Below are positions 23,100 through 34,003 of a DNA stretch of 64,000 bases, piece after piece (the stretch's first letter is position 1; each line of letters begins with the position of its first letter). The notes below the pieces were generated by a model. That model saw nothing but the letters and a program-made list of their open reading frames with translations, did not search any database and was not told the DNA's origin. A program made the translations under genes and the position numbers. The DNA comes from Leptidea sinapis (Eukaryota; Arthropoda; Insecta; Lepidoptera; Pieridae): the NCBI RefSeq assembly GCF_905404315.1, contig NC_066297.1, positions 4,216,001 to 4,280,000 of the forward strand, read 5' to 3'.

Positions 23100-23640
23100 T
23101 TTGACTAAATGCATATTTTTTCTATACTTTTGTGGACTAATATTTTTTTTTTATTGTATATAAGTGATTTACATACAAGTTCATCAGGTCACTGGTTTCA
23201 TGCCTTTTTATTCTTTATAACGATGTAATATGCTATGTCCACAGGTCTGTGCCTTTTAATCTTCATCTCTCTATTAAATTTTCGATTGTTGCTTTCAATA
23301 ATTGAATGAGGTAACGAACATAGTCATTGCTGATCCGTCGTTGTTGTTGAACGGTTATCGCACAGAAATCCACCCGACCCGGAAAAAAGGGTACTTATCA
23401 CAGTGCCGTTTCGCTTTCAACCCTAATCGTGCATGCCTTAAGGGCATGCCTCACGTGCGCTGTTGTCTGCGCTGTGACGCTTGCCCTTTATGACCAAAAA
23501 AAATGCACATTGTGGTAAGAACCAATCTCGATAAATTACTGCGAATGACAATCCTCTGTTGTATACGTTCATAAGACAAAAATAGTAGAAACTGACAGAA
23601 AACAATTCTAAAAATCGCTGAATTGTCTTCTAGGACTCAT
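23100..23640. other. Spacer, nothing recognised
   Basis: Contains a 63-codon open frame (23302-23493) without family resemblance. The start of the convergent spacer. Confidence 0.4.
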
Positions 23641-23830
23641 AATCATTTCAGCCGGAAGACGTAAACTGCTCGACAAAGGCCTCCCCCAAAGTTCGTCATG
23701 ACCTGGTCATCCGCTGCGCTCATCCAACCTATTCCGGCGATCTTGACCATATCGGCTGTCCATCTTGGGAGGCCTACCAACACTACTTCCGTACTTCCAC
23801 TGCCATTTCAGTTTCGCAACCACCTATGTG
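23640..23830 (-). mobile_element. RTE-like LINE 3' fragment
   Basis: Inverse of tcatttcagccggaagacgt, gacaaaggcctcccccaaag, tattccggcgatcttgacca; same ending as 18690-18940 with internal deletions. Confidence 0.55.
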
Positions 23831-24283
23831 AATTTGATTCTCCTACGGATCTCCTCATTTAAAACTTACGAATATCTGTTCTTTAGTTTCTTCTTTCTTC
23901 TCTTTTCTTTTGCATTTCTTTCACAGTACAGACACATTGGATTCTGCTGTTTTGTAATACCTATGTAGAGATTGAGTCAGAAACTGTCAAGTACTTAGTT
24001 TAATATAAAATAACTTTACTTAAAGGTTGCGCGTTTAGTTCGTAAGACACCTCTGTACACCAAATACTAAATAATAAAGACTTATTTCTTGTAATGTATT
24101 TTTATTAATACACTGACGGAATTTCCAACGATAAAATTAAAAACTTCATTACCTATTTTCTTTATATTATGGAGAATCTAATTTGTCACTCTGTCTCATA
24201 AATAAACTATTTAGCAATGTGCAAGTTGAAGTCAAACTAGTCTAAGACTTCTGCAGATGTGTTCTGTGCAAGACATAAACTTA

Positions 24284-24421
24284 CCCCCTTATTCATAATA
24301 GTCTGCTAACTGAAAGCATTTCTAATTTTCACTCTGTCTTCTTCTATTGACCTAAGTCAGAATGAGAAAAAACACTCCTTAGCTGCTCTTTAAAGTTATC
24401 GGACCATTATGAATAAGGGGG
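24284..24421. mobile_element. Short mariner-like MITE (TA target)
   Basis: CCCCCTTATTCATAATAGTC at the left is repeated inverted at the right (gaccattatgaataaggggg), flanked by TA on both sides. About 138 bases with no coding. TA duplication suggests a Tc1/mariner-type origin. Confidence 0.55.
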
Positions 24422-25039
24422 TATGTATATAAGCGTGATAGACAAACACTCTCCTCATTACGGCGAGAGTAAATTTACAATGTTCATGTGTGTGCTAGTT
24501 TTACAGATGTGTTAGTGAGTTAGTGCAGTATGTAGTATTTTGCTTTTCAATCCCGATGACATATATTGATAAGCGGTGTCATATTCACGTACCTATACAA
24601 TATTTTGATATAATCTAACACATATTTTCTTAAATGATTATAATCTTAAGAAAATAGAGTGTATACTGCGTATATAAAAAGTAATATTTAGAATTTTAGT
24701 GCATATGTTCTACGAAAATAAACATCACGAAAGTTGTATTGAAGAATCAGTATTTAACTATGAAATATTTCTATAGTTAGTTTGATGCTATATGTAACAA
24801 CACAATCTAAATTACGACATGATTCTATTTTTTTATTAAAATCCCTTATAACACAGAACAATAACGATTAAGACACGGTCCAATTCGACAGAAGACTAAT
24901 GGACGACACTAATTAGTTTCAAAACGGTTACATGGTCTTCATCTATTCCATCTCATTCTCACTGTACAATCCCGGTACTAGATTACACAAAAATCCAGTA
25001 ATACTATCGTTAAAATTCAGTAGTTCACTGCGAGACAAA

Positions 25040-25850
25040 TTTATTCGACCTGGGGTCTTACGCGTAGGCCCTCACGGGCCTCGTGGTAACTGTTCGGGGC
25101 GATGGCCCCTTTCAGTGATTTGCAGGCGGGGCACTGGGTGGGACCGGTTGGTCCATGGTGTAATGTCCGGTGGTGTCCTGCTGCAGTGCGATCGAGCCCG
25201 CGTAGTGTCGCGAGCAATCTGCGGACTGCGGCAGGGTGGTAGGTCCATGGTTGGCTTGCGCCCGCCGCTCAGCGAGGTCGAGCCCGCCGGTAGTGTACCG
25301 GTAAGCGCCCATCAGCCTGCGGCGAGGAAGCAGTGTCCTAGGAGACTAGGTCACGTGGTAGTCCTCTTATGTCCGGCGATCGTCGATGGTATGGCGCGAT
25401 GCCATGCAAATGCTGGGATCGCGCACCATCGGCGCGCGCGAACATAGAGGTGCTCAGGCGGCAAACGAAGTCGTCCAGGCTCTCCATGCGCAGGTCTCTG
25501 GAGATGACCTGATTCCGTAGGAAGCGTGGTGCTCCAGAGATGGTGCGAAGCGCCAGCGACTGCTGCGCTCGCAGCGACTTGCGACCCGTCTCGCTTGGCA
25601 GTGCGAACCATGCGGGGGCCGCATATGTGAGTCGCGTGCGAACGTACGCCTTGTATACGCACAGCTTCGTACGGAGAGGCAGGTGAGACGCCAGCACGGG
25701 GCGGAGAAGAATCCGTGCGGCGCGCGTCTGGGCGACCAAGTTCTTCAAATAGGGCCGCATCGAGAGGGTCCTGTCGATGGTCACACCAAGGTAATTATCC
25801 TTCGAGGACCATTCGACGGGCTGGCCCATGAGTGACACCGGGGGCCAAAT
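25040..25850 (-). mobile_element. GC-rich non-LTR retrotransposon fragment
   Basis: The 166-codon frame 25838-25338 reads YLGVTIDRTLSMRPYLKNL, LRTKLCVYKAYVRTRLTYAA, PAWFALPSE and QQSLALRTISGAPRFLRN: reverse transcriptase C-terminal region, I/jockey type. Much richer in GC than its surroundings, so from a different source family. The remaining 300 bases to the left (ggtaacagtt..acgtaagacc inverse) are probably its 3' end. Confidence 0.75.
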
Positions 25851-25854
25851 TTAT

Positions 25855-26515
25855 TCTACAAAAAACAGCCTTAGACACTCTTTCGTAGAAAATAGTTATA
25901 GCGCGATGCAAAGTGAATACAATTAAATACAACGCTATCTGTCAAGTCAGAGTGTAAACATTTTGGATAATATTGATTAAAGCGTTATGAACATTCTGAA
26001 CACTCACACCTAGGTTTTTATGTAAGGATTGTTATCTCAATTTCACAGACGGTTCGTCTATTACAGTAGTGTACTAAGTTTATGATGCAAGCACCTTGTC
26101 AATTACTGATTTTATGAGATTTATTACATGATCCGTTACTGCATTAAAACTAGGAGATCTGTAGATATATGTGCATCTACTTGGGGTTCTCTAAATCAAA
26201 TTGGATCCTACCTATTGAGCACATAAGGCATAAAGTTACGTTAAATTTTGTACGTGGAGTTTTTTTTGGAGAGGAGGAAAATTAATTTACGTATTGAAGA
26301 CTCCGAAACGGGGCCCATATATCGGGCTCGAGTGAAAACACCCTCTACCGACTAAAAACCTCCTCTGTGCTGATAGGCCTAAAGGCTTTTACAGCGAAGG
26401 AAGGAGCGAAGTCTCGGAAGGAGACTCGAACCTCGGACCGCCTGCTCACTAGGCTGGGTTATGTGTATAAGTGTGTGACTATTTCTGTGTAGTGTTATTG
26501 CAGATGTGTGATTTG
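25855..26515. other. Spacer with possible worn repeats
   Basis: The block ggcctaaaggcttttacagc to ggagactcgaacctcggacc (26380-26440) has a B-box-like gactcgaacc and may be a tRNA-derived fragment; the rest shows nothing. Confidence 0.35.
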
Positions 26516-26516
26516 T

Positions 26517-26810
26517 GAATAAGGGTCGAGACGAGCAGGACGTTCAGCTAATGGTAATTGATACGCCCTGTCCATTACAATGTGCCACTCAGGATTCTTG
26601 AAAAAAAACAAAAATTCTGAGCGGCACTACAACTGCGCTCGTTACCTCGAGACATAAGATGCATTTGCCCAGTTATTTCACTAGCTGCGGCGCCCTTCAG
26701 ACCGAAACACAGTAATGCTTACTCATTACTCCTTCACGGCAGAAATAGGCGCCGTTGTGTTACCCATAATCTAGCCTGCATCCTGTGCAAAGGAGCCTCC
26801 CACTGGTAAA
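26517..26810 (+). repeat. R300 copy
   Basis: Nearly complete: agggtcgagacgagcaggac through ctagcctgcatcctgtgcaa and ggagcctcccactggta. In the spacer between the two FAR genes. Confidence 0.7.
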
Positions 26811-27056
26811 GTGTGAGTGGTATTAAGCGATTACAGGACGAGGGCTGTCTCATCGGGCTTCTAACATAGTGTGTGTACGTGAAGTATATTTAATATGCTC
26901 TGTAGAACATCTCAACGGGAGACGGAGATAGGTCGATATAGGAAATAATAATACTGGCTGCCAATCTCAAGGTGGAGCTAAAGACTATGGAAGTCGTAAA
27001 ATATAGCGATACTTCAGTCTTGCTTATCTCCTCATCAACAAATCTGTTCCCTCTCT

Positions 27057-28140
27057 GGAATACGACTGGTGCCCAGAGCTACAATATTCATATAAATTTA
27101 TAGCATATACTTATTACTATAGTTGTAGGGTACTTGCTGATTTTATTAGGAATCATGAGGGTAGATGTACGTGCTTCACTAGCTGATGATACAAACCCCG
27201 CTTGGGTTGATAAGCGGACAAAAGCTATTGAGCTTTGCTCGGGCGTGGTCGCTAGCACTACATCTGTAAGCCGTGTTAACTCCGAGTTGTATCCTGTGGT
27301 CATCAAATCTACCAGTAGCTTTGTAACTCTCTACCAGTGTTGACGTTCAATGACTGTCTACGTTATCATTCATACGAACTTTGCAAACTTGCGATCGCCA
27401 GTGTGACGTTCACCTGGAATTCCAGAGTCAGGACCGTTGGAGCTGCTGCACCGCCGGCACCTGAGTGACGTGGGAGTGTTCAAAGGTTAGTGGAGTGCAT
27501 TTTACTTCTTTCCTTATAATTCTTGGTTGATTGCAAGTGCCTACATAAATTCATTAATTAAATGAGCCAAAACCCAGTGTCCCTGTAGGAAACCTTATTT
27601 GTACTGTAGTACAACACACGTGTTAGGTTATGAGGTAATGGCAATTTTTCAAATATTAGGAGCATGCAATGAAAAATTAATCCTTTATAAAATAAATCTA
27701 TAAGAAGTGGTAACAATATAAAAAAAAAAATATTACTAAAATTAACGGACGATGCGGGATTTGAACCCGCGCGTCTCGGACTACGTCCCAGTACCAACAA
27801 ACAGCCTAAATCAATCTAATCTATAATCTTCGGATTTTCGATAAACAATCCAAGTCTTTAGTTAAGTGTGCCTATATGTTTCTTTCCTATGATAGGAAAT
27901 TATATTCATATAAACAGGTCTAAGTAGATAAAATCGATTGTCGACAGTTAAAAACATCGATAGTGTGTCACAACTCAATAGTCGATAATAATTGAACTTT
28001 ACGGACGTAAATGTTTCGTTCCAAAATATGATATAATGTATATACTATACTATAATAGACGTTATTTTTATGGGTACATCTTAGATTAAGGATTGGTCTC
28101 TGCTGCGCTCTACCTAGATACCGCTACACCTAAGAACAAT
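27057..28140. repeat. Tandem duplication, unit 1 (1084 bp)
   Basis: Runs from ggaatacgactggtgcccag to ctacacctaagaacaat and is followed at once by unit 2. The units differ only by an A-run (11 versus 9) and one C/T (28018 region), as far as I can see by eye. It contains a degenerate tRNA-like B box (gggatttgaacccgcgcgtc), an exon-like block at 27426-27485 and an open frame of 69-72 codons on either strand with no known relatives. Confidence 0.9.
27426..27485 (+). other. Exon-like block, repeated at 28510-28569
   Basis: A GC-rich 60-base block lies between ..aattccag and gttagt, giving SGPLELLHRRHLSDVGVFK in one open frame. The opposite strand is also bounded by consensus sites (cactcag| and CAG|gtgaac) and open (AGGAAAPTVLTLEFQ). 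I cannot tell which strand, if either, is used, or to which gene it belongs. Confidence 0.25.
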
Positions 28141-29222
28141 GGAATACGACTGGTGCCCAGAGCTACAATATTCATATAAATTTATAGCATATACTTATTA
28201 CTATAGTTGTAGGGTACTTGCTGATTTTATTAGGAATCATGAGGGTAGATGTACGTGCTTCACTAGCTGATGATACAAACCCCGCTTGGGTTGATAAGCG
28301 GACAAAAGCTATTGAGCTTTGCTCGGGCGTGGTCGCTAGCACTACATCTGTAAGCCGTGTTAACTCCGAGTTGTATCCTGTGGTCATCAAATCTACCAGT
28401 AGCTTTGTAACTCTCTACCAGTGTTGACGTTCAATGACTGTCTACGTTATCATTCATACGAACTTTGCAAACTTGCGATCGCCAGTGTGACGTTCACCTG
28501 GAATTCCAGAGTCAGGACCGTTGGAGCTGCTGCACCGCCGGCACCTGAGTGACGTGGGAGTGTTCAAAGGTTAGTGGAGTGCATTTTACTTCTTTCCTTA
28601 TAATTCTTGGTTGATTGCAAGTGCCTACATAAATTCATTAATTAAATGAGCCAAAACCCAGTGTCCCTGTAGGAAACCTTATTTGTACTGTAGTACAACA
28701 CACGTGTTAGGTTATGAGGTAATGGCAATTTTTCAAATATTAGGAGCATGCAATGAAAAATTAATCCTTTATAAAATAAATCTATAAGAAGTGGTAACAA
28801 TATAAAAAAAAATATTACTAAAATTAACGGACGATGCGGGATTTGAACCCGCGCGTCTCGGACTACGTCCCAGTACCAACAAACAGCCTAAATCAATCTA
28901 ATCTATAATCTTCGGATTTTCGATAAACAATCCAAGTCTTTAGTTAAGTGTGCCTATATGTTTCTTTCCTATGATAGGAAATTATATTCATATAAACAGG
29001 TCTAAGTAGATAAAATCGATTGTCGACAGTTAAAAACATCGATAGTGTGTCACAACTCAATAGTCGATAATAATTGAACTTTACGGACGTAAATGTTTTG
29101 TTCCAAAATATGATATAATGTATATACTATACTATAATAGACGTTATTTTTATGGGTACATCTTAGATTAAGGATTGGTCTCTGCTGCGCTCTACCTAGA
29201 TACCGCTACACCTAAGAACAAT
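28141..29222. repeat. Tandem duplication, unit 2 (1082 bp)
   Basis: Direct, head-to-tail copy of unit 1. Near-identity implies a very recent duplication, or an error of assembly. Confidence 0.9.
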
Positions 29223-29469
29223 AGCTTTTTTATTACGGCAACTATTAGATGCTTGTGAGCGTGGCATCTTGACACTCAATGGCATCTTTCAACATTTTAT
29301 AATGTACGCTTCGTGTTATATTACATTGAAATTAATAAAATACGTGTGATATAAATAATGATATGTGATTTATTGAAATTTTTACAAAGTTTAACTACGC
29401 AACCTGGCATTTTAGTTTCAATTGAATAAATTGCCTATACATTTATGAAATAAGCCTATTTGTTCAAAA

Positions 29470-29760
29470 ACATATGTGTGATTTCTATACAAAAAAAAGC
29501 CAGAAGGTTTTAAATACAAGGTATCCAAATAAACTCATAATGCCCTTCTGTAGAACTGCATCTTTTAGTAGAAATTGTTTCAGCATGTCTGTGAAAATAT
29601 ATAATAAATTGCCCAATGAATTGAAAGATTTACCGTTCAAAGTTTTTAAAAGAAGACTGCATCAGTGGTTAACAAATAAGTGCTTCTATAGTTTAAATGA
29701 ATTTTTCAATACAAAATGAATTAGTCTATTTGATAATAATATATGTAAATTAATATACTT
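29470..29760 (+). mobile_element. LINE 3' fragment, third family
   Basis: An 81-codon frame (29474-29719) ends KLPNELKDLPFKVFKRRLHQ, a typical end of jockey/CR1-type reverse transcriptases. The following AT-rich 3' region ends in (atttc)n near 30030-30053. Confidence 0.55.
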
Positions 29761-30026
29761 TTATGACATTGAATTTGTTAATATTATACATAGGTACTAA
29801 ATGAATTATTAAGTTATTTACGTCTCATATTATAATATTATATAAGTATTAAAATTTCATTTTATAAATATTATTGATATCATTGTGAAATCCGACATGT
29901 TTCAATATAACAGTACGATTAGTGTTTAGACAATTTTGTAACATATTTTGCATGTCAATTGACGAAACATATTGGATTATCCATTATATTGTTAACACCT
30001 TAAGTACAATGTTTCCTGCAAATAAA

Positions 30027-30053
30027 TTTCATTTCATTTCATTTCATTTCAAT
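30027..30053 (+). repeat. (ATTTC)n microsatellite
   Basis: Five tandem atttc units at the end of the LINE 3' region beginning at 29470; LINE tails often end in such short repeats. Confidence 0.7.
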
Positions 30054-30329
30054 TATTAGCAAAGTTTAACAGAACTTGTGGCATGTTAACGTTACACACA
30101 CATTGTTCGATGCTCGCTCGAGTACGCCCACTTGGGTGTAGTATTAGTAGCCGCACTTTGCGACTACACCTGCGGTATTTAGTTGGTGCGCAGCGGAGAC
30201 CAATCCTTAATCTAAGGAGTACTCTATATCCACAATATCCATGATTTCTCGGCTGAAGTTGATCTTGCGTCGGCACCTCGTACCCGATGTACTGTTTCAT
30301 AACTTACCTTTTCACACTTGTACCAATAA

Positions 30330-30560
30330 ATATAGAAGTTACACAAACAAAATAAGAAACCAAAATTTATGAACAATGCGGGACTCGAAGCCGCGACCTC
30401 TCGCGGTCCGTGCGAGCGCTTTTCCAACTGAGCCAACAGTTCCAGTGCCGTATCGTTGATAAATCTTGTATGCCTTGTTCAACTCTTAGGTTGTGGCTTG
30501 TGTTATTAATCCCAGAGGTGCGAGTTATAACTTTAAAAAAATAACAAATTGTTTAAGTAT
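30330..30560 (-). repeat. SINE family A copy
   Basis: On the minus strand it has the leader (caacctaagagttg, then tttatcaacgatacgg) followed by a tRNA-like head with GGCTCAGTTGG (A-box-like) and a B-box-like segment, then a T-rich tail. It lies in the spacer between the two FAR genes. Confidence 0.65.
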
Positions 30561-30786
30561 AATAGAAGTAACAATAAATATTATCAGTAATTAAACCGAT
30601 TTAAAAAAAAATTAACTTAAACGAATACTTAGTTAAATTCCAACATTTTTATATAATATTTAAAGTTTAAAAAGTAAGTAAAGTAAGCCGCAAAAAATTT
30701 CGATGTGTCGATTTATTAACACTTTTTGCGGGATCTAAATCACAGAACAGTAAAAAACTTATAAACTAAATTTGGCTTATGAACTT

Positions 30787-30996
30787 ATAAAAATGATTTA
30801 AGTTTTCTTTCGTGTTAATTCTGCCAATATTTGTTTTTTAAAACAATTCGACACGTGTTTCGCCTCTACACGAGGCATCCTCAGGACGTGTTGTCTCGCC
30901 AAATTCTGGCATGAGACTCATGAGACACGTGTCGAATTGTTTTAAAAAACAAATATTGGCGGAATTAACACTAAAGAAAACTTAAATCATTTTTAT
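30787..30996. mobile_element. Fold-back element with 70-bp inverted arms
   Basis: Left arm (about 30787-30858: ataaaaatgatttaagtttt ... caattcgacacgtgt) and right arm (about 30925-30996) are inverted copies with one or two differences. The loop of about 65 bases holds a hammerhead-like core on the minus strand. No coding. Confidence 0.6.
30849..30934 (-). ncRNA. Hammerhead-ribozyme-like motif in fold-back element
   Basis: Minus strand: CTGAGGA, stem-loop GCCTC-(gtgta)-GAGGC, GAAA, then CACGTG and TC. CUGANGA, a stable stem II, GAAA and a GUC triplet are all present. Stem III can form as a short palindrome (CACGUG, as in dimeric hammerheads) or, in a type III layout, with the copy of CGACACGTGTC in the other arm, which also supplies a GUC. 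Stem I is weak in both models. Activity unproven. Confidence 0.45.
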
Positions 30997-31624
30997 AATT
31001 ATGGATTTCCGCAAAGTAACGCCTAATTTAATATATTTTTTTATGAACTTATGTTTAAAATAAAACACTAAATATATAGAAAATAGTTTATTACAAAAAT
31101 ATACAAAAGCTATAAAATATTACTAATAATATCTTCTCTACTTTCACCATAATATTGTCTGATGGGATATTTTTGTATCTAAGCATATTTGGAGTTTGCT
31201 GTTATGTTTTGCATTTACTTAAAATATTCTAAGTAGGTACACTGTGGTCTCTAGGAAAACACGTTTTCTTAAGTATTCATAAATCCTGTTTTATACTTAC
31301 ATATAATATGTACCTAAAACGTTTTTTTTTCTAGTAGAGAAAAACCGTTTTGACACTTTAAAATATTGTCAAGGTAACTAACGTATTTACATTAAACTTA
31401 TCCGAATTTTAATAACATTATAAAGTCCTACTAAACGGCCACATCATCTCTGGCTCTGAAGCTCCGATCCCCTTTCACCTCACGCGTTCTTATTGTTGCA
31501 TCAGTACGGTTTGCAGTTTCATTACCGTTAGGTACATGTCGTGATATTTTCATGTTATCACTGCTTTGTTTTTGAAGTTTTTATTGTTACGTTTAGACTT
31601 TTGTTGTTAATAATTCTGTAGTTT

Positions 31625-31885
31625 ACCAGTATGAAGCCGTGAAGCAGTAATGTGTAAACATTACTGTGTTTCGGTCTGAAGGGCGCCGTAGCTAGTGAAA
31701 TTACTGGGCAAATGCGACTTAACATCTTATGTCTCAAGGTGACGAGCGCAATTGCAGTGCCGCTCAGAATTATTGGGTTCTTCAAGAATCCTGAGCGGTA
31801 CTGCATTGTAATGGATAGGGCATATCAATTACAATCAGCTGAACGTCCTGCTCGTCTGATCCCTTATTTTCTTAAAAAAAAAGTT
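31625..31885 (-). repeat. R300 copy
   Basis: Minus-strand copy from the cattactg/cagtaatg pair to the tcagctgaacgtcctgctcg end, with the gccgctcag hairpin intact. Confidence 0.7.
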
Positions 31886-32049
31886 TCTGTTGTTCTGTGT
31901 CGCAAAGTGTACAATGGTCTGACAGAAAAATAAATACCTTTTTTATTTAACCCAGATTCTTTCATTGATTTTTCATCATTATTATAATAATGATCAGCAC
32001 CACAACACAATACCCTTACATCGCTCTTTAATACACATAAAATAAATCT

Positions 32050-32520
32050 TTGTTTATTAAGCTATTGCATAGCTTCTATCGCGGGCCTTGAGCGTGGAGA
32101 CCGAATCCAGAAATTCCGTAACGAAAATAACCTAACACTTACTTACTAGATCTATACAGATATTTCGCTACGGTCATTACAGTTGCCGTGGAACAGTGGT
32201 TACACGTATGCTTTTTGTGCAGAATTCGAGCCTGGGGTACGTCTTGATTTTTTTTAATTTCTTTATTTTTTTTTTATCACGTTTTTTTAATTTTTATCAT
32301 TATGACAAGCATTTTTTATTTAGTTTCACCTGTCCCTCTGTCTGTCTGTAATCAAATATTGCAAGTAAAATTTTTCTCACTTCCCGTTTGCTTTTTTTTA
32401 ATTAATTTTATCAAAAAAAATACTGGATAAATAAAATAAATAAATAATTATAATTGCATAAGTTGATAAAAAATGCTATGCAATAGCTTTACCGCGGCAG
32501 TCCCCGAGTGCCACACGTCT
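32050..32520. repeat. Probable TIR element, AT-rich core
   Basis: aagctattgcatagcttcta near 32078 is mirrored by gctatgcaatagctttaccg near 32475, about 0.4 kb apart. The outer limits and target duplication are not clear. Confidence 0.35.
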
Positions 32521-32889
32521 TTTTTTATTAATAATAATATCCTAGTGTTGCTTGTTTTGGACACCGTAACAAAGCGACGATGACGTCATCGAATTCAGGC
32601 CCAGAGATAATTTAGGCGGGTATTACAAATAACCTTATTGACACATGAATAACCAATAACATATATAATGACAATGACAAAAGGAGGAATAAATGTTTAA
32701 TACTTTAAAATATATCTATGATTAAGAATAGGTCTCCGATGATTGTGAAACACAATCGCTGGTAGTTAAAATCCCTAATAATTGTCATCCATGAGTTATG
32801 TTCACTACACGCAGTTAGTCAGATTTAAAAAGTCACTCGTAGTTTCGGACTTACGCGGACATCGGATATTTGCACTGTAAGTCTTATGG

Positions 32890-33702
32890 TGCGTACAGAC
32901 TTGTGAAATGTAACATGAGATGTATCATGCAATGAAAGAATTTGCCGTACAAATTGCTGCAAAGTATCATAAAAGGTTACACTTTGTAAGAATTTCTCAA
33001 AGTTTGAACGTCTTGTGTGTGCGATATGTACATTTCACACGCACGCTACGAGCATTAGAAGCCGCGTACGGAGCGACCCGTGATTTGTCGGTTTTTCAAA
33101 CGAACACAAAGCGGCACGTTCACGGTTAAGGCGAAGAGTAAGCAGAAAACACGCAAACATGGTGTTTTTAGACAAGTTTTGTGGTGAAAGTATAGCATTT
33201 GGAGCTATGAACACTACTTAATCCTGTTACACATATCCTTAAGTCTTATTTGTAGGTTGCTTATGCTTGTTGTTGGTTATAGTTAACACTGCCAAGCCTT
33301 TTTGAACTACCACTTTTCTTTGAAGTTAAACAAGTTTTTTGCATGGCGTGACGCATTTTTTTGGTACTTCTCTCAGAAAAGTTACTCTTATAGCTTGTAC
33401 TTGTTTGTGTAGGTTCATTTATTCAGATTAGTAGTGAATAACGGGGATTGTAAGCATATAAACTGTTTTCCACGCAAGAATTTTGAAAATATTGGCTTTG
33501 TTACATAGATGGCGGGCCGGCAGCCGTGAACTCATATCGCTCAAGGTCGCTGGCATTTAGTGTCGCCTTAAATGGCGGAAACAGATACAGTACGCGAGAG
33601 GTTCGTAGTAAATGCGTAGTTAAGCGTCCACGCTTGCAGCGAACTTGCAATGAAAGTTAGAATGATACATTTAATGTTACGTTCTACCAGTCTGTATACA
33701 TC
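32890..33702. mobile_element. TIR element, about 0.8 kb
   Basis: Left gtgcgtacagacttgtgaaa...gagatgtatcat is mirrored at the right as atgatacatttaatgttacg...agtctgtatac. No transposase frame is visible. In the spacer, 300 bases downstream of the FAR-B stop. Confidence 0.45.
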
Positions 33703-34003
33703 TCACGATCCACGTTCATAAATATATATGTACTGTCTATATAATATTTAGACAGAGTTGTATCGTCAAGTTACTAGTCAGGGGGTAGGGCACAAAATAA
33801 TAATAAGAATTAGAAAGTCAGTCATGTCTAAAGAGTTATCTACAGCTTTTAACCGTAAGTTACATTATTATTATACAACTTACTACTAAGTCTTAATATT
33901 TGGATCCTACATTCAAAATCTGTATAGTACCATTCAAATATTTACTATCTGATTCGGGAAGATGGAAAATCCAAATCGAGGACAAATCAACCGTCAGATG
34001 TGG

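Noticed and set aside
24932..25447. 171-codon plus-strand ORF
   Set aside because: Its GC-rich part is the antisense of the retrotransposon frame at 25338-25838, and its composition is explained by that.
27088..28390. Identical 72-codon minus-strand and 69-codon plus-strand ORFs as genes
   Set aside because: They are identical only because the DNA is duplicated. Both strands are open over the same stretch and no family is recognised.
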